Below, in pieces: positions 8,278 through 15,740 of a stretch of DNA of 64,000 nt (positions are counted from its first letter, which is position 1; the number at the start of each line of letters is the position of its first letter). The notes beneath the pieces are model-generated. The model made no database searches and was not told the origin of the DNA. It was given only the letters and a program-made list of their open reading frames with translations. A program made the translations under genes and the position numbers. Source of the DNA: Methanofollis aquaemaris (GTDB lineage Archaea; Halobacteriota; Methanomicrobia; Methanomicrobiales; Methanofollaceae). The stretch is from NCBI RefSeq assembly GCF_017357525.1, contig NZ_CP036172.1:682001-746000 (forward strand). The letters are read 5' to 3'.

Positions 8278-9282
8278 TTATCCTTTTTCTTCTCTCTGGT
8301 TCATGGGGGGGTCTCTCCGCTCTTCGCCGGCGAGCACAAACCAGCGGTTGATGATCCGCCAGGCGAGAATGAGTTCTGCGACCTCGCCGGCCGGGAGATA
8401 GTGACGGTTCCGATAGACATCCACCCCCTCGGCACTGGTCTGTCGACCGATGGTCCTGGCAAGTTTTCTGATGGCCGAGTGGTTCAGTTCGCCGTCAAGG
8501 GTGATCGCGCTCATCTCCCTGCCGTCGAGGGAGGCGACCCTGTACCCAAGGCTGAACGGGCGGTCGGAGAGCATCAGGATCTCGCCGAGGTCGATGGAAA
8601 GACCGATCTCCATCGTTTGCCGAACCAGTGGTTTTTGATAGAGCGTGACCTGGTAGATGTCTTGCTCCAGACTCGCCTCGCGTCCGTAGCCCGAGCAGGC
8701 GATCCCGATCACCACATCGGCATATCTCCGTTGCGGGGCGATGTAGCGTTCGTAGTCAGGGAGGCGACCCTCCATCTCGGCGAGCACCTCTTCTCTCCGG
8801 TAGCCGCGCCGTTCCATATCGCGCCGCAGTTTCCAGAGCCTCTTGACTGCGGGGTCGGGGTCGACAAAGAGTGAAAAGTCAAGGAGGTCGCGCAGGGCCG
8901 GGGTGAAGAGAGTGTGGAGGCCCTCCAGGATGAGTACCCGCGCCGGGGAGAAGGGGACCGGTTCGGCAAAGGTGCCGATGGTGTGGTCGTAGACTGGTTT
9001 CTCGACCGACTCCCCGTCTCTCAAGCGCCTGACATGATCTGCCAGGAGGTCGAGGTCGTTTGCTTCAGGGACGAGGGGGGTGATCCCGAGTTTCCTGCGT
9101 TCCTCGCGATCGTAGCGGTGGTAGTCGTCGAGGGTGATGGTGGTGACAAGGTCGGGGCCGAAGATCGCCCTGATCGCACGGGTAAAGGTTGTCTTCCCTG
9201 ACCCGCTGTCGCCCGCCACCCCGATGGTGAAGACTCGATCCGAACGGGCGAGTTGTTCCCTGAAGTTGGACGGTTTCATCAT
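8278..9282 (-). CDS. prk: Archaeal phosphoribulokinase (uridine kinase-like family)
   Basis: A 334-residue P-loop kinase with GDSGSGKTTF near residues 24-33, a DDYHRYDREER segment (about 52-62) matching the PRK/uridine kinase substrate loop, and the PVYDHTIG motif near 98. The domain after residue 210 distinguishes it from short uridine kinases. Known biology: the Methanospirillum homologue phosphorylates ribulose 5-phosphate and, with type III RubisCO, forms the reductive hexulose-phosphate pathway of Methanomicrobiales. That role is likely here, although the RubisCO gene is not in the window. Start: the first of two tandem ATG codons, with a TATA-like cttattcat about 25 bp upstream, hence nearly leaderless. 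A general uridine kinase is the alternative. Confidence 0.82.
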   Translation of the reverse strand: MMKPSNFREQLARSDRVFTIGVAGDSGSGKTTFTRAIRAIFGPDLVTTITLDDYHRYDREERRKLGITPLVPEANDLDLLADHVRRLRDGESVEKPVYDHTIGTFAEPVPFSPARVLILEGLHTLFTPALRDLLDFSLFVDPDPAVKRLWKLRRDMERRGYRREEVLAEMEGRLPDYERYIAPQRRYADVVIGIACSGYGREASLEQDIYQVTLYQKPLVRQTMEIGLSIDLGEILMLSDRPFSLGYRVASLDGREMSAITLDGELNHSAIRKLARTIGRQTSAEGVDVYRNRHYLPAGEVAELILAWRIINRWFVLAGEERRDPPMNQREEKG

Positions 9283-9643
9283 CCGAAATTATGAGCCCAG
9301 ATGAATAAGAGTTGCGCGCACTTTTCTCCGAGGAGGATGAAATACGACCTGCCGAAATTCGAGAAGGGGTCTTCAGGCCAGGGGGTAGGTCTGCGGAGCG
9401 AACTCCCGAACCTTCGAATCAGCCCGGCATTCCAGCATATAGTCCAAATTTGATGGTTTTCCAACCATAAACATCTGATATTTCCCCAGAATCGCGCCGA
9501 TTTCCGGTCAGACTCCCGGCACATACATCGGCGGAACACAATGGAAGATAGCCGAGGGGCGGCGATTGAACCGTATCCCCCCGGGTGCCCTGTCGCAATT
9601 GAGAGGGATCCATCCACACCTCGAAACAACAGAGCAAAAAAAA
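9283..9643. repeat. Gene-free region with weak copy of the dispersed repeat
   Basis: Between phosphoribulokinase and desulfoferrodoxin. Bases about 9540-9640 resemble the 6690-6770 gap (gggcggcgattga followed by a pyrimidine/C-rich block and a purine-rich agggatc block), so both appear to be diverged copies of one element. The rest is AT-rich without a convincing frame. Confidence 0.4.
9636..9643 (-). terminator. Oligo-T terminator after desulfoferrodoxin
   Basis: A run of eight A on the plus strand (T on the transcribed sense strand) directly abuts the stop codon of the desulfoferrodoxin gene, as expected for archaeal oligo-U termination of the detoxification operon. Confidence 0.6.
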
Positions 9644-10027
9644 TTATTTCCTATTCGTCCAGAGCCCGTGGATATTGCAGTAGATGCGGGTCTTCGCGTT
9701 GGTGTCGTCCAGCAGGAACTCAGCCTCAGGGGTATCGCCGGGTTTGAGTTTGTAGACACAGAGTTTGCGCCCCTTCCGCACCTCGACCCACTCGATGTGG
9801 TGCTTCTCCTCCATCGGGTGGGGGACACTTCCGATTCTGACCTTTATGCCGCCCGCAACCTTCTCAAGGACAGGCACATGCTTTTCCTTCCCGGCCTCCT
9901 CCCACTGCTCCTCCATTCTGACCATCGGCTGGCCGCAACAGACCAGTTCGCCGTCCCCGGCATGGGCGATCTTCACGACATTCCCGCATTTCTCACATTT
10001 ATAGACGTCCAGGAGCTCGGTCATCAT
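9644..10027 (-). CDS. Desulfoferrodoxin (superoxide reductase)
   Basis: A 127-residue cytoplasmic iron protein that reduces superoxide to peroxide. The N-terminal desulforedoxin-like domain has YKCEKCGN (about residues 9-16) and the CC pair in LVCCGQPM (about 30-35) that bind the FeCys4 centre. The C-terminal catalytic domain shows the histidines of the Fe(His)4Cys site (PHPMEEKHHIEW) and the final RIYCNIHGLW motif. It is therefore a 2Fe-type enzyme. It is the last gene of the operon with F420H2 oxidase (16-bp gap) and rubredoxin, which can supply its electrons. A GGAGG sequence precedes the two tandem ATG codons. Confidence 0.93.
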   Translation of the reverse strand: MMTELLDVYKCEKCGNVVKIAHAGDGELVCCGQPMVRMEEQWEEAGKEKHVPVLEKVAGGIKVRIGSVPHPMEEKHHIEWVEVRKGRKLCVYKLKPGDTPEAEFLLDDTNAKTRIYCNIHGLWTNRK

Positions 10028-10043
10028 ACATGCCTCCCTATGA

Positions 10044-11225
10044 TCAGGGGACTACATCTTCATGCTTTTTAACGATTGTGTCGGCAAGTTCGACCAGCGC
10101 CGCAAGATCCTCGCCGCCCGGATAGCCCCGCACATAGACCGGTTCGATCATCTCGGCATCCAGGTGGGAGAGCGTCTCCGTGAGATGTTGCACCGTCTTC
10201 CCGCCCCAGCCGTACGAACCGATAACCGAGATGAATTTCGTCTTCGGCCTGAGAATCGAGAGGAGGTACGAGGCATGGACCGCCGCCGGGTGCGGGCCGA
10301 AGAGCACGGTCGGCGCCGCAAAGACGATCGTCGCGGCGTCGACGGCCGTCATCGCTACCTCACCGAGGTCGGCCCTGGTGAGGTCGTAGGGTTGCACCTC
10401 GACACCCCGCTCGATGAGGGCGTCGGTGAAGAAGGAGACCATCTTCGCGGTGCTCCCATGCATCGAAACATAGGGGATGAGGACCAGGTTCTTGACCGCA
10501 TCAGAGGTCCACTCCGCATAGGAATCGAGGATGGGTATGGGATCGCGGTGCAGGGGTCCGTGGCTCGGGGCGATGACCTGCAGGTCAAGAGCGCTCACCC
10601 GTTCGAGGGCCGCCCTGACACTTGCCCTGAAGGGCATCATGATCTCGGCATAGTAGCGTTTTGCCGCCGGGAGGATCCGCATGAAGTCGTCGGCATAGAG
10701 TTCGCTGGTGGCGAGGTGAGAGCCGAAGAGGTCGCAGGAGAAGAGGATCCCGTCCTCGCGCTCATAAGTGAGCATCGTCTCAGGCCAGTGGACCCAGGGC
10801 GTGACCATGAACTCAAGAGTCTTGCCCCCGAGGTCGAGGCTCTCCCCGTCCTTGACGATCCGGATACGATCTTCTGGCACGAGGAGCAGGCGCACCAGGA
10901 GATCCCGGCACTTCTCGTCGGCGATGACCGTCGCCGAAGGGAACATCTCCAGGAGGAGCGGGAGTGTTCCCGAGTGGTCCTGCTCGGCATGGTTGATCAC
11001 GATGTAGTCAAGGGAACCGAGCCCAAGCCGCATCAGGTTCTTGAGGATCTCCTCCTCGAACTTCGGGTCGACGGTGTCGATGAGCGCCGTCTTCTCGCTC
11101 CCCTTCACCACAAAGGCATTGTAACTCGTCCCCTGCGGGGTGCCGATCAGGGCGTCGAAGAGGCGCAGGTTCCAGTCGACGGCCCCAACAGCGTGGACGC
11201 CGGGCGCGATCTCACGTACCGCCAT
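10044..11225 (-). CDS. fprA: F420H2 oxidase (FprA-type flavodiiron protein)
   Basis: A 393-residue soluble flavodiiron protein that reduces O2 to water using reduced F420 in methanogens. The metallo-beta-lactamase-like domain has the diiron ligands in NHAEQDHSG (about residues 79-87), the later D in FSCDLFGSH and the H in PSHGPLH; the flavodoxin domain begins near residue 255 (IPYVSMHGSTAKM) and binds FMN. It is placed 2 bp after a rubredoxin gene and before desulfoferrodoxin. F420H2 specificity is assigned from the known methanogen family; rubredoxin:oxygen oxidoreductase is the alternative because of the adjacent rubredoxin. Confidence 0.92.
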   Translation of the reverse strand: MAVREIAPGVHAVGAVDWNLRLFDALIGTPQGTSYNAFVVKGSEKTALIDTVDPKFEEEILKNLMRLGLGSLDYIVINHAEQDHSGTLPLLLEMFPSATVIADEKCRDLLVRLLLVPEDRIRIVKDGESLDLGGKTLEFMVTPWVHWPETMLTYEREDGILFSCDLFGSHLATSELYADDFMRILPAAKRYYAEIMMPFRASVRAALERVSALDLQVIAPSHGPLHRDPIPILDSYAEWTSDAVKNLVLIPYVSMHGSTAKMVSFFTDALIERGVEVQPYDLTRADLGEVAMTAVDAATIVFAAPTVLFGPHPAAVHASYLLSILRPKTKFISVIGSYGWGGKTVQHLTETLSHLDAEMIEPVYVRGYPGGEDLAALVELADTIVKKHEDVVP

Positions 11226-11227
11226 GC

Positions 11228-11389
11228 TCAGTCCACCGGCCTGAACTTATCCTTCACCGCCCCGCAGACCGGGCACATCCAATCATCGGGCAGGTCTGCA
11301 AACTCGGTTCCCGCAACGACACCTTGGCCGGGTTCTCCTTTCGCCAGGTCATAGAGATGACCACATATCGAGCACTTGTATTTTGTCAT
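11228..11389 (-). CDS. Rubredoxin
   Basis: A 53-residue one-iron electron carrier. Both metal-binding loops are complete ([11 protein letters not shown] and WMCPVCGA). ATG 11389 is chosen because it is preceded by a strong ribosome site (GGAGGTGAT, 5-7 nt away) and matches the family length; the reading frame upstream is spurious. Its stop is 2 bp from fprA, so it is the first gene of the rubredoxin-fprA-desulfoferrodoxin operon and probably donates electrons to one or both enzymes. A TTATAG element about 30 bp upstream may be its promoter. Confidence 0.95.
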   Translation of the reverse strand: MTKYKCSICGHLYDLAKGEPGQGVVAGTEFADLPDDWMCPVCGAVKDKFRPVD

Positions 11390-11498
11390 AGTATCACCTC
11401 CACAGTCGTCATTTTCTGCTATAAGTCTTCGTATCAGGAGAGATCCGAACATGCAGGAAAGGGAGGCCCTTCCCGCCGCCGGATGATTTCGTATCGGC

Positions 11499-11660
11499 TC
11501 AGTTCATCTTCACAAAATCACTCTTCGCCGCCCCGCAGACAGGACACGCCCAGTCGTCGGGGAGGTCTTCAAAGGGGGTACCCGGCTCGACAGCACCGTC
11601 GGGGTCTCCTTTCTCAGGGTCGTAGATATACCCACAGATTGTGCATTGATAACGGTCCAT
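11499..11660 (-). CDS. Second rubredoxin
   Basis: A 53-residue rubredoxin encoded 109 bp upstream of the first one on the same strand. It starts [19 protein letters not shown] and ends with the second loop [14 protein letters not shown], so all four iron-ligand cysteines are present. It is about as divergent from its neighbour as two separate rubredoxin types usually are, so it is not a fresh duplication. A TATA-like aaaaatatatgag (about 11692-11703, minus strand) and a GAGGTGA sequence lie upstream of the ATG, so it can be expressed on its own. Confidence 0.94.
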   Translation of the reverse strand: MDRYQCTICGYIYDPEKGDPDGAVEPGTPFEDLPDDWACPVCGAAKSDFVKMN

Positions 11661-11722
11661 GGTTCACCGTTCTTCACCTCGCACCTTTTCTCATATATTT
11701 TTTCCGAAACGGCCCCGGACCG

Positions 11723-12979
11723 TCAGATCATCAGGAGCCAGGCCGCATATACCGCCCCCTGCACAAGACTCAACGGGACACCAAGCCGCACGAACGCACC
11801 AAAGCCCAGGATGACCCCGCGACGTTCGGCACCCTGTACGATGATGACATTGCTCGCCGCCCCGAGGAGGGTCAGGTTTCCGGCGATAGTACTCCCGGCG
11901 GCAAGGGCAAGCAGGTGTTCGGGGCCTGCACCGGCCTGCTCAAGGAGAGGGAGGGCGAGGGCGACAAAGGGGACGTTGGAGATGATCTGACTGGCGATCA
12001 TCCCGGTTGCGATGATGGCCGGGACTCCGAGAGTTGCAGGATCCCCCCACCCAAATACCTCCTCAAGGGCGCCGCTCTCCCGCACTCCCTCCATCACGAC
12101 GAACATGGCAGCGAAGAAGACGAGCGTCGGCCAGTCCACTCTGTGGAGAAGAGCGGTTCGCCACCTGGAGAGAAGGAAGGGGATGGAGGCCGATGCGGCG
12201 ACGGCAGCGAGAGGGATCGCGACCCCCAAAAATACATGAGAGATGAAGGCCCTGACCGTCAGGATGAGCACGACGGTCAGGAGGGAGAGGCGGAGCAGGC
12301 CGACAAGAGCATGGTCTCCGGCAGGTGACACCGGGGCACGCCCGCACGGCCGCCCCCATTCGTCCCTGGCGGCACCGTAGAGCACGGCACAGACAACAAC
12401 GAGAGCGATTGCGGTCGGAGGGGCAAGCACGATGAAGAACTGAACGAAGGGTTCGGAAAAACCACCGTGTGCCGCCACCAGCAGATTCTGCGGGTTGCCG
12501 ACCGGACTGGCGACACTCCCGGTGGTCACCCCGAAGGCGAGAGCGGTCAGGAGGAGGTGAGGTTTGATCCCGGCATGCCTGGCATAACTCAGAAGGAGCG
12601 GGGTGCCGATGACGGCGATCGTATCGTTGGTGAGAAGCGCGGCGCCGACCGCGGCCAGGACGACGACAAGCGTCACCAGTGTTCCGGTCGTCCCGGCCCT
12701 GCCGAGAAGTTTCCCGGCGAAGGCGGCAAGCCACCCGCTCTCCTCAAGGGCGGCGCCCAGGAGCAGGACAGAGAAGAGAAAGATCATCACCTCCGGGTCG
12801 ACGGCCATGACCGCGGCGGCAGGGGTCACGGCACCGGAGAGGAGCATGGCAACGGCTCCTCCAAGCATGATCTGCCAGATCGCCGGAGGCGGGGTGAGCA
12901 CCTGCCTGAAGGCAATGAGGAGAAAGACCACCAGGGCGATGACGAGAGAAATATGCGTGCCAGCAAAGTATGTTCTCAA
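11723..12979 (-). CDS. ArsB/NhaD-type ion transporter
   Basis: A 418-residue membrane protein with about eleven to twelve hydrophobic segments from the ion transporter superfamily that includes ArsB, NhaD and the citrate/sulfate carriers. Typical motifs are the GAALEESGW helix (about residues 73-81), LLTNDTIAVIGTPLLL (about 115-130), TGSVASPVGNPQN (about 153-165) and SNVPFVALALPLL in the second half. These two inverted half-repeats are characteristic. The substrate is uncertain: arsenite, Na+/H+ exchange, or a small anion are all possible. No arsR or arsenate reductase is nearby. It ends downstream of the TauE/SafE gene with a 27-bp gap, so they could be co-transcribed. Confidence 0.85.
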   Translation of the reverse strand: MRTYFAGTHISLVIALVVFLLIAFRQVLTPPPAIWQIMLGGAVAMLLSGAVTPAAAVMAVDPEVMIFLFSVLLLGAALEESGWLAAFAGKLLGRAGTTGTLVTLVVVLAAVGAALLTNDTIAVIGTPLLLSYARHAGIKPHLLLTALAFGVTTGSVASPVGNPQNLLVAAHGGFSEPFVQFFIVLAPPTAIALVVVCAVLYGAARDEWGRPCGRAPVSPAGDHALVGLLRLSLLTVVLILTVRAFISHVFLGVAIPLAAVAASASIPFLLSRWRTALLHRVDWPTLVFFAAMFVVMEGVRESGALEEVFGWGDPATLGVPAIIATGMIASQIISNVPFVALALPLLEQAGAGPEHLLALAAGSTIAGNLTLLGAASNVIIVQGAERRGVILGFGAFVRLGVPLSLVQGAVYAAWLLMI

Positions 12980-13006
12980 AAGAGATCTCTTTTCCCATGA
13001 ACTCCC

Positions 13007-13837
13007 TCAGATCGGGATACCAATGAGGGAGAAGAGACCGATCATTCTCAGCCCGATGAAGATGGTGAGCGCGACGAACGCGTATTTCAAGAACTGTCGG
13101 GGTAAGCGGTAGGCCATGAAGGCCCCAACCTGTGCGGCGGGAATGCTCGCCGCCGCAAGGAGCGCCGCCTGGAGAAGGTCGACATAACCGATGGCGGTAG
13201 GCGGCAGGCCCGGCGTCCCGAGGCCGTTGAGCATGTATGAGGCAATCCCCCCCGTCGCGGTGAAGAGCATCACGACCATGGAGGTGGCGACGGCATGGCG
13301 CATCCCGAAGTGCATGACCACCACGAGGATCGGAACAAGGAGAACGCCTCCCCCGATCCCGGTAAGCCCTGAGACTAAACCGATCGGGAGGCCCCATAGC
13401 AAGCAGGCTCGGGTGCTAACCTGCGGGGCCCCTCCTGCCTCTCCTTCAGGGGGAGAGAAGAAGGTGCGGGCCCCGGCGGCAAGGACAACCAGCCCGAAAA
13501 AGATCTCAAGGGGTGCGGCCGGAACATGCGTCGCAATGAACGCACCGGAGACCACGCCAACCAGACTGGAGATGCCGAGGAGGACTCCGGCACGCCATAC
13601 GACCGCCCCCTTCCGGTGGTGGCCGAGGGCTCCGCTCACCACGGTGGGGAGGATGACGGCAAGACTGGTCCCAAACGAGAGTCTGAGTGCGAGATCCTCA
13701 GGGATCCCGAGCGATGAGAAGAGGTTGAACTGTATCGGGACCATGATGAAACCGCCACCGACGCCGAGGAGTCCGGAGAGTACTCCGACAAGGAGGCCGG
13801 TGACGACAAGGGCAAGGAGGTAGACAAGATCAGTCAT
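13007..13837 (-). CDS. TauE/SafE family anion exporter
   Basis: A 276-residue membrane protein with eight predicted helices and the duplicated TauE/SafE motif: LSGLLGVGGGFIMVP near residues 20-34 and VSGLTGIGGGVLLVP near 155-170. Members export or import sulfite, sulfonates or other sulfur-containing organic anions; the substrate here is not determinable. It is the upstream gene of a possible pair with the ArsB/NhaD-type transporter. A near-perfect 16-bp palindrome lies 59-74 bp before the start codon and is a candidate operator. Confidence 0.9.
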   Translation of the reverse strand: MTDLVYLLALVVTGLLVGVLSGLLGVGGGFIMVPIQFNLFSSLGIPEDLALRLSFGTSLAVILPTVVSGALGHHRKGAVVWRAGVLLGISSLVGVVSGAFIATHVPAAPLEIFFGLVVLAAGARTFFSPPEGEAGGAPQVSTRACLLWGLPIGLVSGLTGIGGGVLLVPILVVVMHFGMRHAVATSMVVMLFTATGGIASYMLNGLGTPGLPPTAIGYVDLLQAALLAAASIPAAQVGAFMAYRLPRQFLKYAFVALTIFIGLRMIGLFSLIGIPI

Positions 13838-13895
13838 GGTCAGGGTCTATGCGCGTTCAAGAGGGGCCGACATTTCATCATTTCAGGGAATTCCA

Positions 13896-13911
13896 TCACG
13901 TGGCCAGGTGA
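13896..13911. promoter_or_regulatory. Near-palindrome upstream of the TauE/SafE gene
   Basis: TCACGTGGCCAGGTGA is symmetrical except for one base pair (position 5 versus 12) and lies 59-74 bp upstream of the transporter start. The size and position suit a dimeric repressor site; no regulator is encoded beside it. Confidence 0.35.
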
Positions 13912-14252
13912 TAGGTTTTGCTGATCTGTAGTAGGTTCATAGAAGAGATGAGATCTTTTGCGGGGCGAAAAATCTGACGATCCTGCCGAAGGCGATCCCG
14001 ATGCCCTGAAACCGGGCCGACAGAGTGTTGAGTCGAGAATCTGCAGAAATTCTCTGTTAACTCCGATTTGATATATATAGATTGCGCATGATCTGTATGC
14101 GCGGTCCCGGGCAAGGAGATCCAGGAGTCATAACCTAAACTTGAGATCGACCTTTTCATCAATTAAAGATCCCCAGAGATTTTGATCCCATTCTCGACCC
14201 CTGAAAAGAGAGATCGCGCAGCCCTCACCCCACGGTCTGGGAGGGATCAGGA

Positions 14253-14264
14253 ATATTTAAATAT
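14253..14264 (+). promoter_or_regulatory. TATA-like box before a candidate RNA gene
   Basis: ATATTTAAATAT is a perfect 12-bp palindrome and a strong archaeal TATA match. If used rightward, transcription would begin near 14285-14290, just before the stable hairpins of the candidate RNA. Confidence 0.45.
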
Positions 14265-14282
14265 CAGATCCCCGAAGGAGTC

Positions 14283-14639
14283 CTTTGCCCCAGAGACACT
14301 ATGAAGTGCGTAAGTGGGGGGACACACTTCATCTCAATGACGGGGTGTCGGAAAGTAAGGAGAAGTACAGGCTTGCCGGCCTGCCAGGCCGTCCCAACCC
14401 GGGGACGGTATGGACATGACTCCATCGTACATTCGTGCGCGCTGGCGGACGGCACCATGCTGGTTGCCGGAGTTCATCACAGCACGACCACACAGGTGTG
14501 CAGGATATATCAGGCAGAGGCCCTTTTCACTATACCTCTGTCCTGTTGGCAGGAAGGGCTGCGGTCCATTTCTGGGGGGGCGTGGACCCGCCCATCTCCT
14601 GCCGTCTCTGCCCAACCTCACCTGACTTCAACTTTTTTT
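14283..14639 (+). ncRNA. Candidate structured noncoding RNA
   Basis: The stretch between a strong TATA box and an oligo-T run has several exact hairpins: ATGAAGTG (14301-14308) with CACTTCAT (14325-14332); CCGTCCC (14389-14395) with GGGACGG (14402-14408); TCCTG/CAGGA (14541-14554); GGTCCA (14563-14568) with TGGACC (14583-14588), extendable across one bulge. The possible reading frames are Cys/Arg-rich and resemble no protein I know. I looked for RNase P RNA and SRP RNA signatures and did not find them. The RNA call is inference from structure and signals; it could instead be a diverged intergenic repeat. Confidence 0.35.
14633..14639 (+). terminator. Oligo-T run ending the candidate RNA
   Basis: Seven T on the plus strand, 2 bp from the convergent moaD-like stop codon. 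It is on the wrong strand to serve moaD, which supports a rightward transcript ending here. Confidence 0.45.
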
Positions 14640-14640
14640 C

Positions 14641-14919
14641 TCATCCACCGCCGACCGGCGGGAAGAGCGAGATTACGTCGTTGTTGGTGATACGAGTATC
14701 GAGACCATCCTCAAAATGGATGTTTCTGCCGTTCCGAAGGATGTTAACATGGTCCTGGAGGACACCTGGCGCCTCGAACATCGCCTCCCTGAGAGCCGGA
14801 CGCTCCTGAATCAGCAGGTCAAGAAGGGCTGCGACAGTCGTACCTTCGGCCACTTCCATCTCGCGCTCGTTCTCAAGGATATTTCTAAATGTTGCAAATG
14901 ATTTTACCTTGATTCTCAT
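14641..14919 (-). CDS. MoaD/ThiS-family ubiquitin-like sulfur carrier
   Basis: A 92-residue beta-grasp protein ending in Gly-Gly (VGGG), the C-terminus that is adenylated and thiocarboxylated in MoaD and ThiS. The conserved FPPVGGG end and the spacing of hydrophobic strands fit MoaD-type carriers, which donate sulfur for molybdopterin; a SAMP-like protein-modifier role is also known in archaea. It overlaps the DUF1894 gene by 4 nt and is last in that operon. Together with fdhD upstream it suggests a link to W/Mo-pterin formate dehydrogenase maturation, which is inference. Confidence 0.85.
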   Translation of the reverse strand: MRIKVKSFATFRNILENEREMEVAEGTTVAALLDLLIQERPALREAMFEAPGVLQDHVNILRNGRNIHFEDGLDTRITNNDVISLFPPVGGG

Positions 14920-15188
14920 TTTCTGGACCTCAGTTTTTCTATCTCTTCTTTTCCCTCAACCTTCAGGACAAAGGTGCCGTGGCACGGCTTGGTATACGGG
15001 AAGATTACAGAGTCCCCATCCACGCCGATGGGTATCGGCGGCACCCCGATGAGAGCCAGGTCAAAAATCTTGTAACCCGGCTGAACCTCATAGGTTTCTC
15101 GGTAATGCTTCTTGATAAATGCTCGGTACTCCTTGAACGAGCAATGCCGGAGGAGCACCTCATAGTTGAGAGCCTCTACACATCCCAT
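14916..15188 (-). CDS. DUF1894-like small protein
   Basis: A 90-residue protein restricted, as far as I recall, to methanogens and related archaea (DUF1894); the family assignment is from memory. It starts MGCVEALNYEVLLRHCSF and has a conserved-looking core PGYKIFDLALIGVPPIPIG and a late FPYTKPCHGTF; three cysteines are present but there is no known metal motif. No signal or membrane segment is seen. It overlaps the genes on both sides (13 nt and 4 nt), so it is made together with the DUF1890-like and MoaD-like proteins and may act with them. The biochemical function is unknown. Confidence 0.75.
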   Translation of the reverse strand: MGCVEALNYEVLLRHCSFKEYRAFIKKHYRETYEVQPGYKIFDLALIGVPPIPIGVDGDSVIFPYTKPCHGTFVLKVEGKEEIEKLRSRK

Positions 15189-15655
15189 TTCATCACCCTG
15201 TCGATCGCCTTCTTCAGCGGCAAGGGGTTGTGGCCCCCTGGTGCGACCACCGTCTCACAGTCGAAGTCGATAAGCGATGCGAGAGTTTCAGCCTCTTTGC
15301 CAAAGACCACAGCCACCACACGCCCGGCCGAGACCACACTCATCGTGCCGGCATAACTGACCCCGCTCTCACGGTGCACCAGCACAAAGGAGAGGTCGTA
15401 GTCATGTTCTCCCGCAGCGATCTCTTCGATACATCCGTCGAGGTCGAGCATCTCACCGACATAGTGGTGTTCGGGGTCGGCCATCGCGAGAAGATGTCTC
15501 GCAGAAGGGTTTCCGGCGACCACCGGCAGATAACCCGACCGCCTGAGGCTGTACGCCAGGTGGACGGCAAGGCTCACCTGCGCCGGCGCCTCCGGACATC
15601 CCAGGATAATCAGACCCTTCTTTCTCTCTTTATCCGATATTTCCATTTTATGCAC
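15176..15655 (-). CDS. DUF1890-like protein
   Basis: A 159-residue protein with an alternating beta/alpha, Rossmann-like pattern: LIILGCPEAPAQ near residue 16, then VVAGNPSARHLL, and a C-terminal FDCETVVAPGGHNPLPLKKAIDRV. It resembles the DUF1890 family whose Methanothermobacter member has a solved structure but no assigned reaction (from memory). The start at 15655 is the first ATG; ATG 15646 is an alternative. It overlaps the DUF1894 gene by 13 nt. The fdhD gene lies 85 bp upstream on the same strand and could head the same transcript. Confidence 0.75.
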   Translation of the reverse strand: MHKMEISDKERKKGLIILGCPEAPAQVSLAVHLAYSLRRSGYLPVVAGNPSARHLLAMADPEHHYVGEMLDLDGCIEEIAAGEHDYDLSFVLVHRESGVSYAGTMSVVSAGRVVAVVFGKEAETLASLIDFDCETVVAPGGHNPLPLKKAIDRVMKWDV

Positions 15656-15740
15656 TCCATCTACCCTGCAACCATCACACAGACAGCGTTGATCCTCTCA
15701 TGCGCGTCCTCCCGATGCCATACATATCAACTTCGCAGAC

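Larger units (their letters stand above)
13838..14282. other. Gene-free AT-rich region with hairpin and TATA-like elements
   Basis: No credible protein is encoded. Visible elements besides the palindrome at 13896 are a gatatatatag TATA-like box at about 14068-14079 followed by an inverted repeat GCGCAT/ATGCGC (14084-14089 and 14097-14102, 7-nt loop), and the ATATTTAAATAT box at 14253. The region could hold more than one promoter. Confidence 0.35.

Noticed and set aside
14283-14640. RNase P RNA or SRP RNA.
   Set aside because: The conserved P4 and ACAGAA segments of RNase P and the SRP helix-8 GGAAGCAGCC-type core are not present.
14301-14690. A 129-codon plus-strand frame in the candidate RNA region.
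   Set aside because: It is Cys- and Arg-rich without domain features, overlaps the convergent moaD stop region, and the region is better explained by RNA hairpins.
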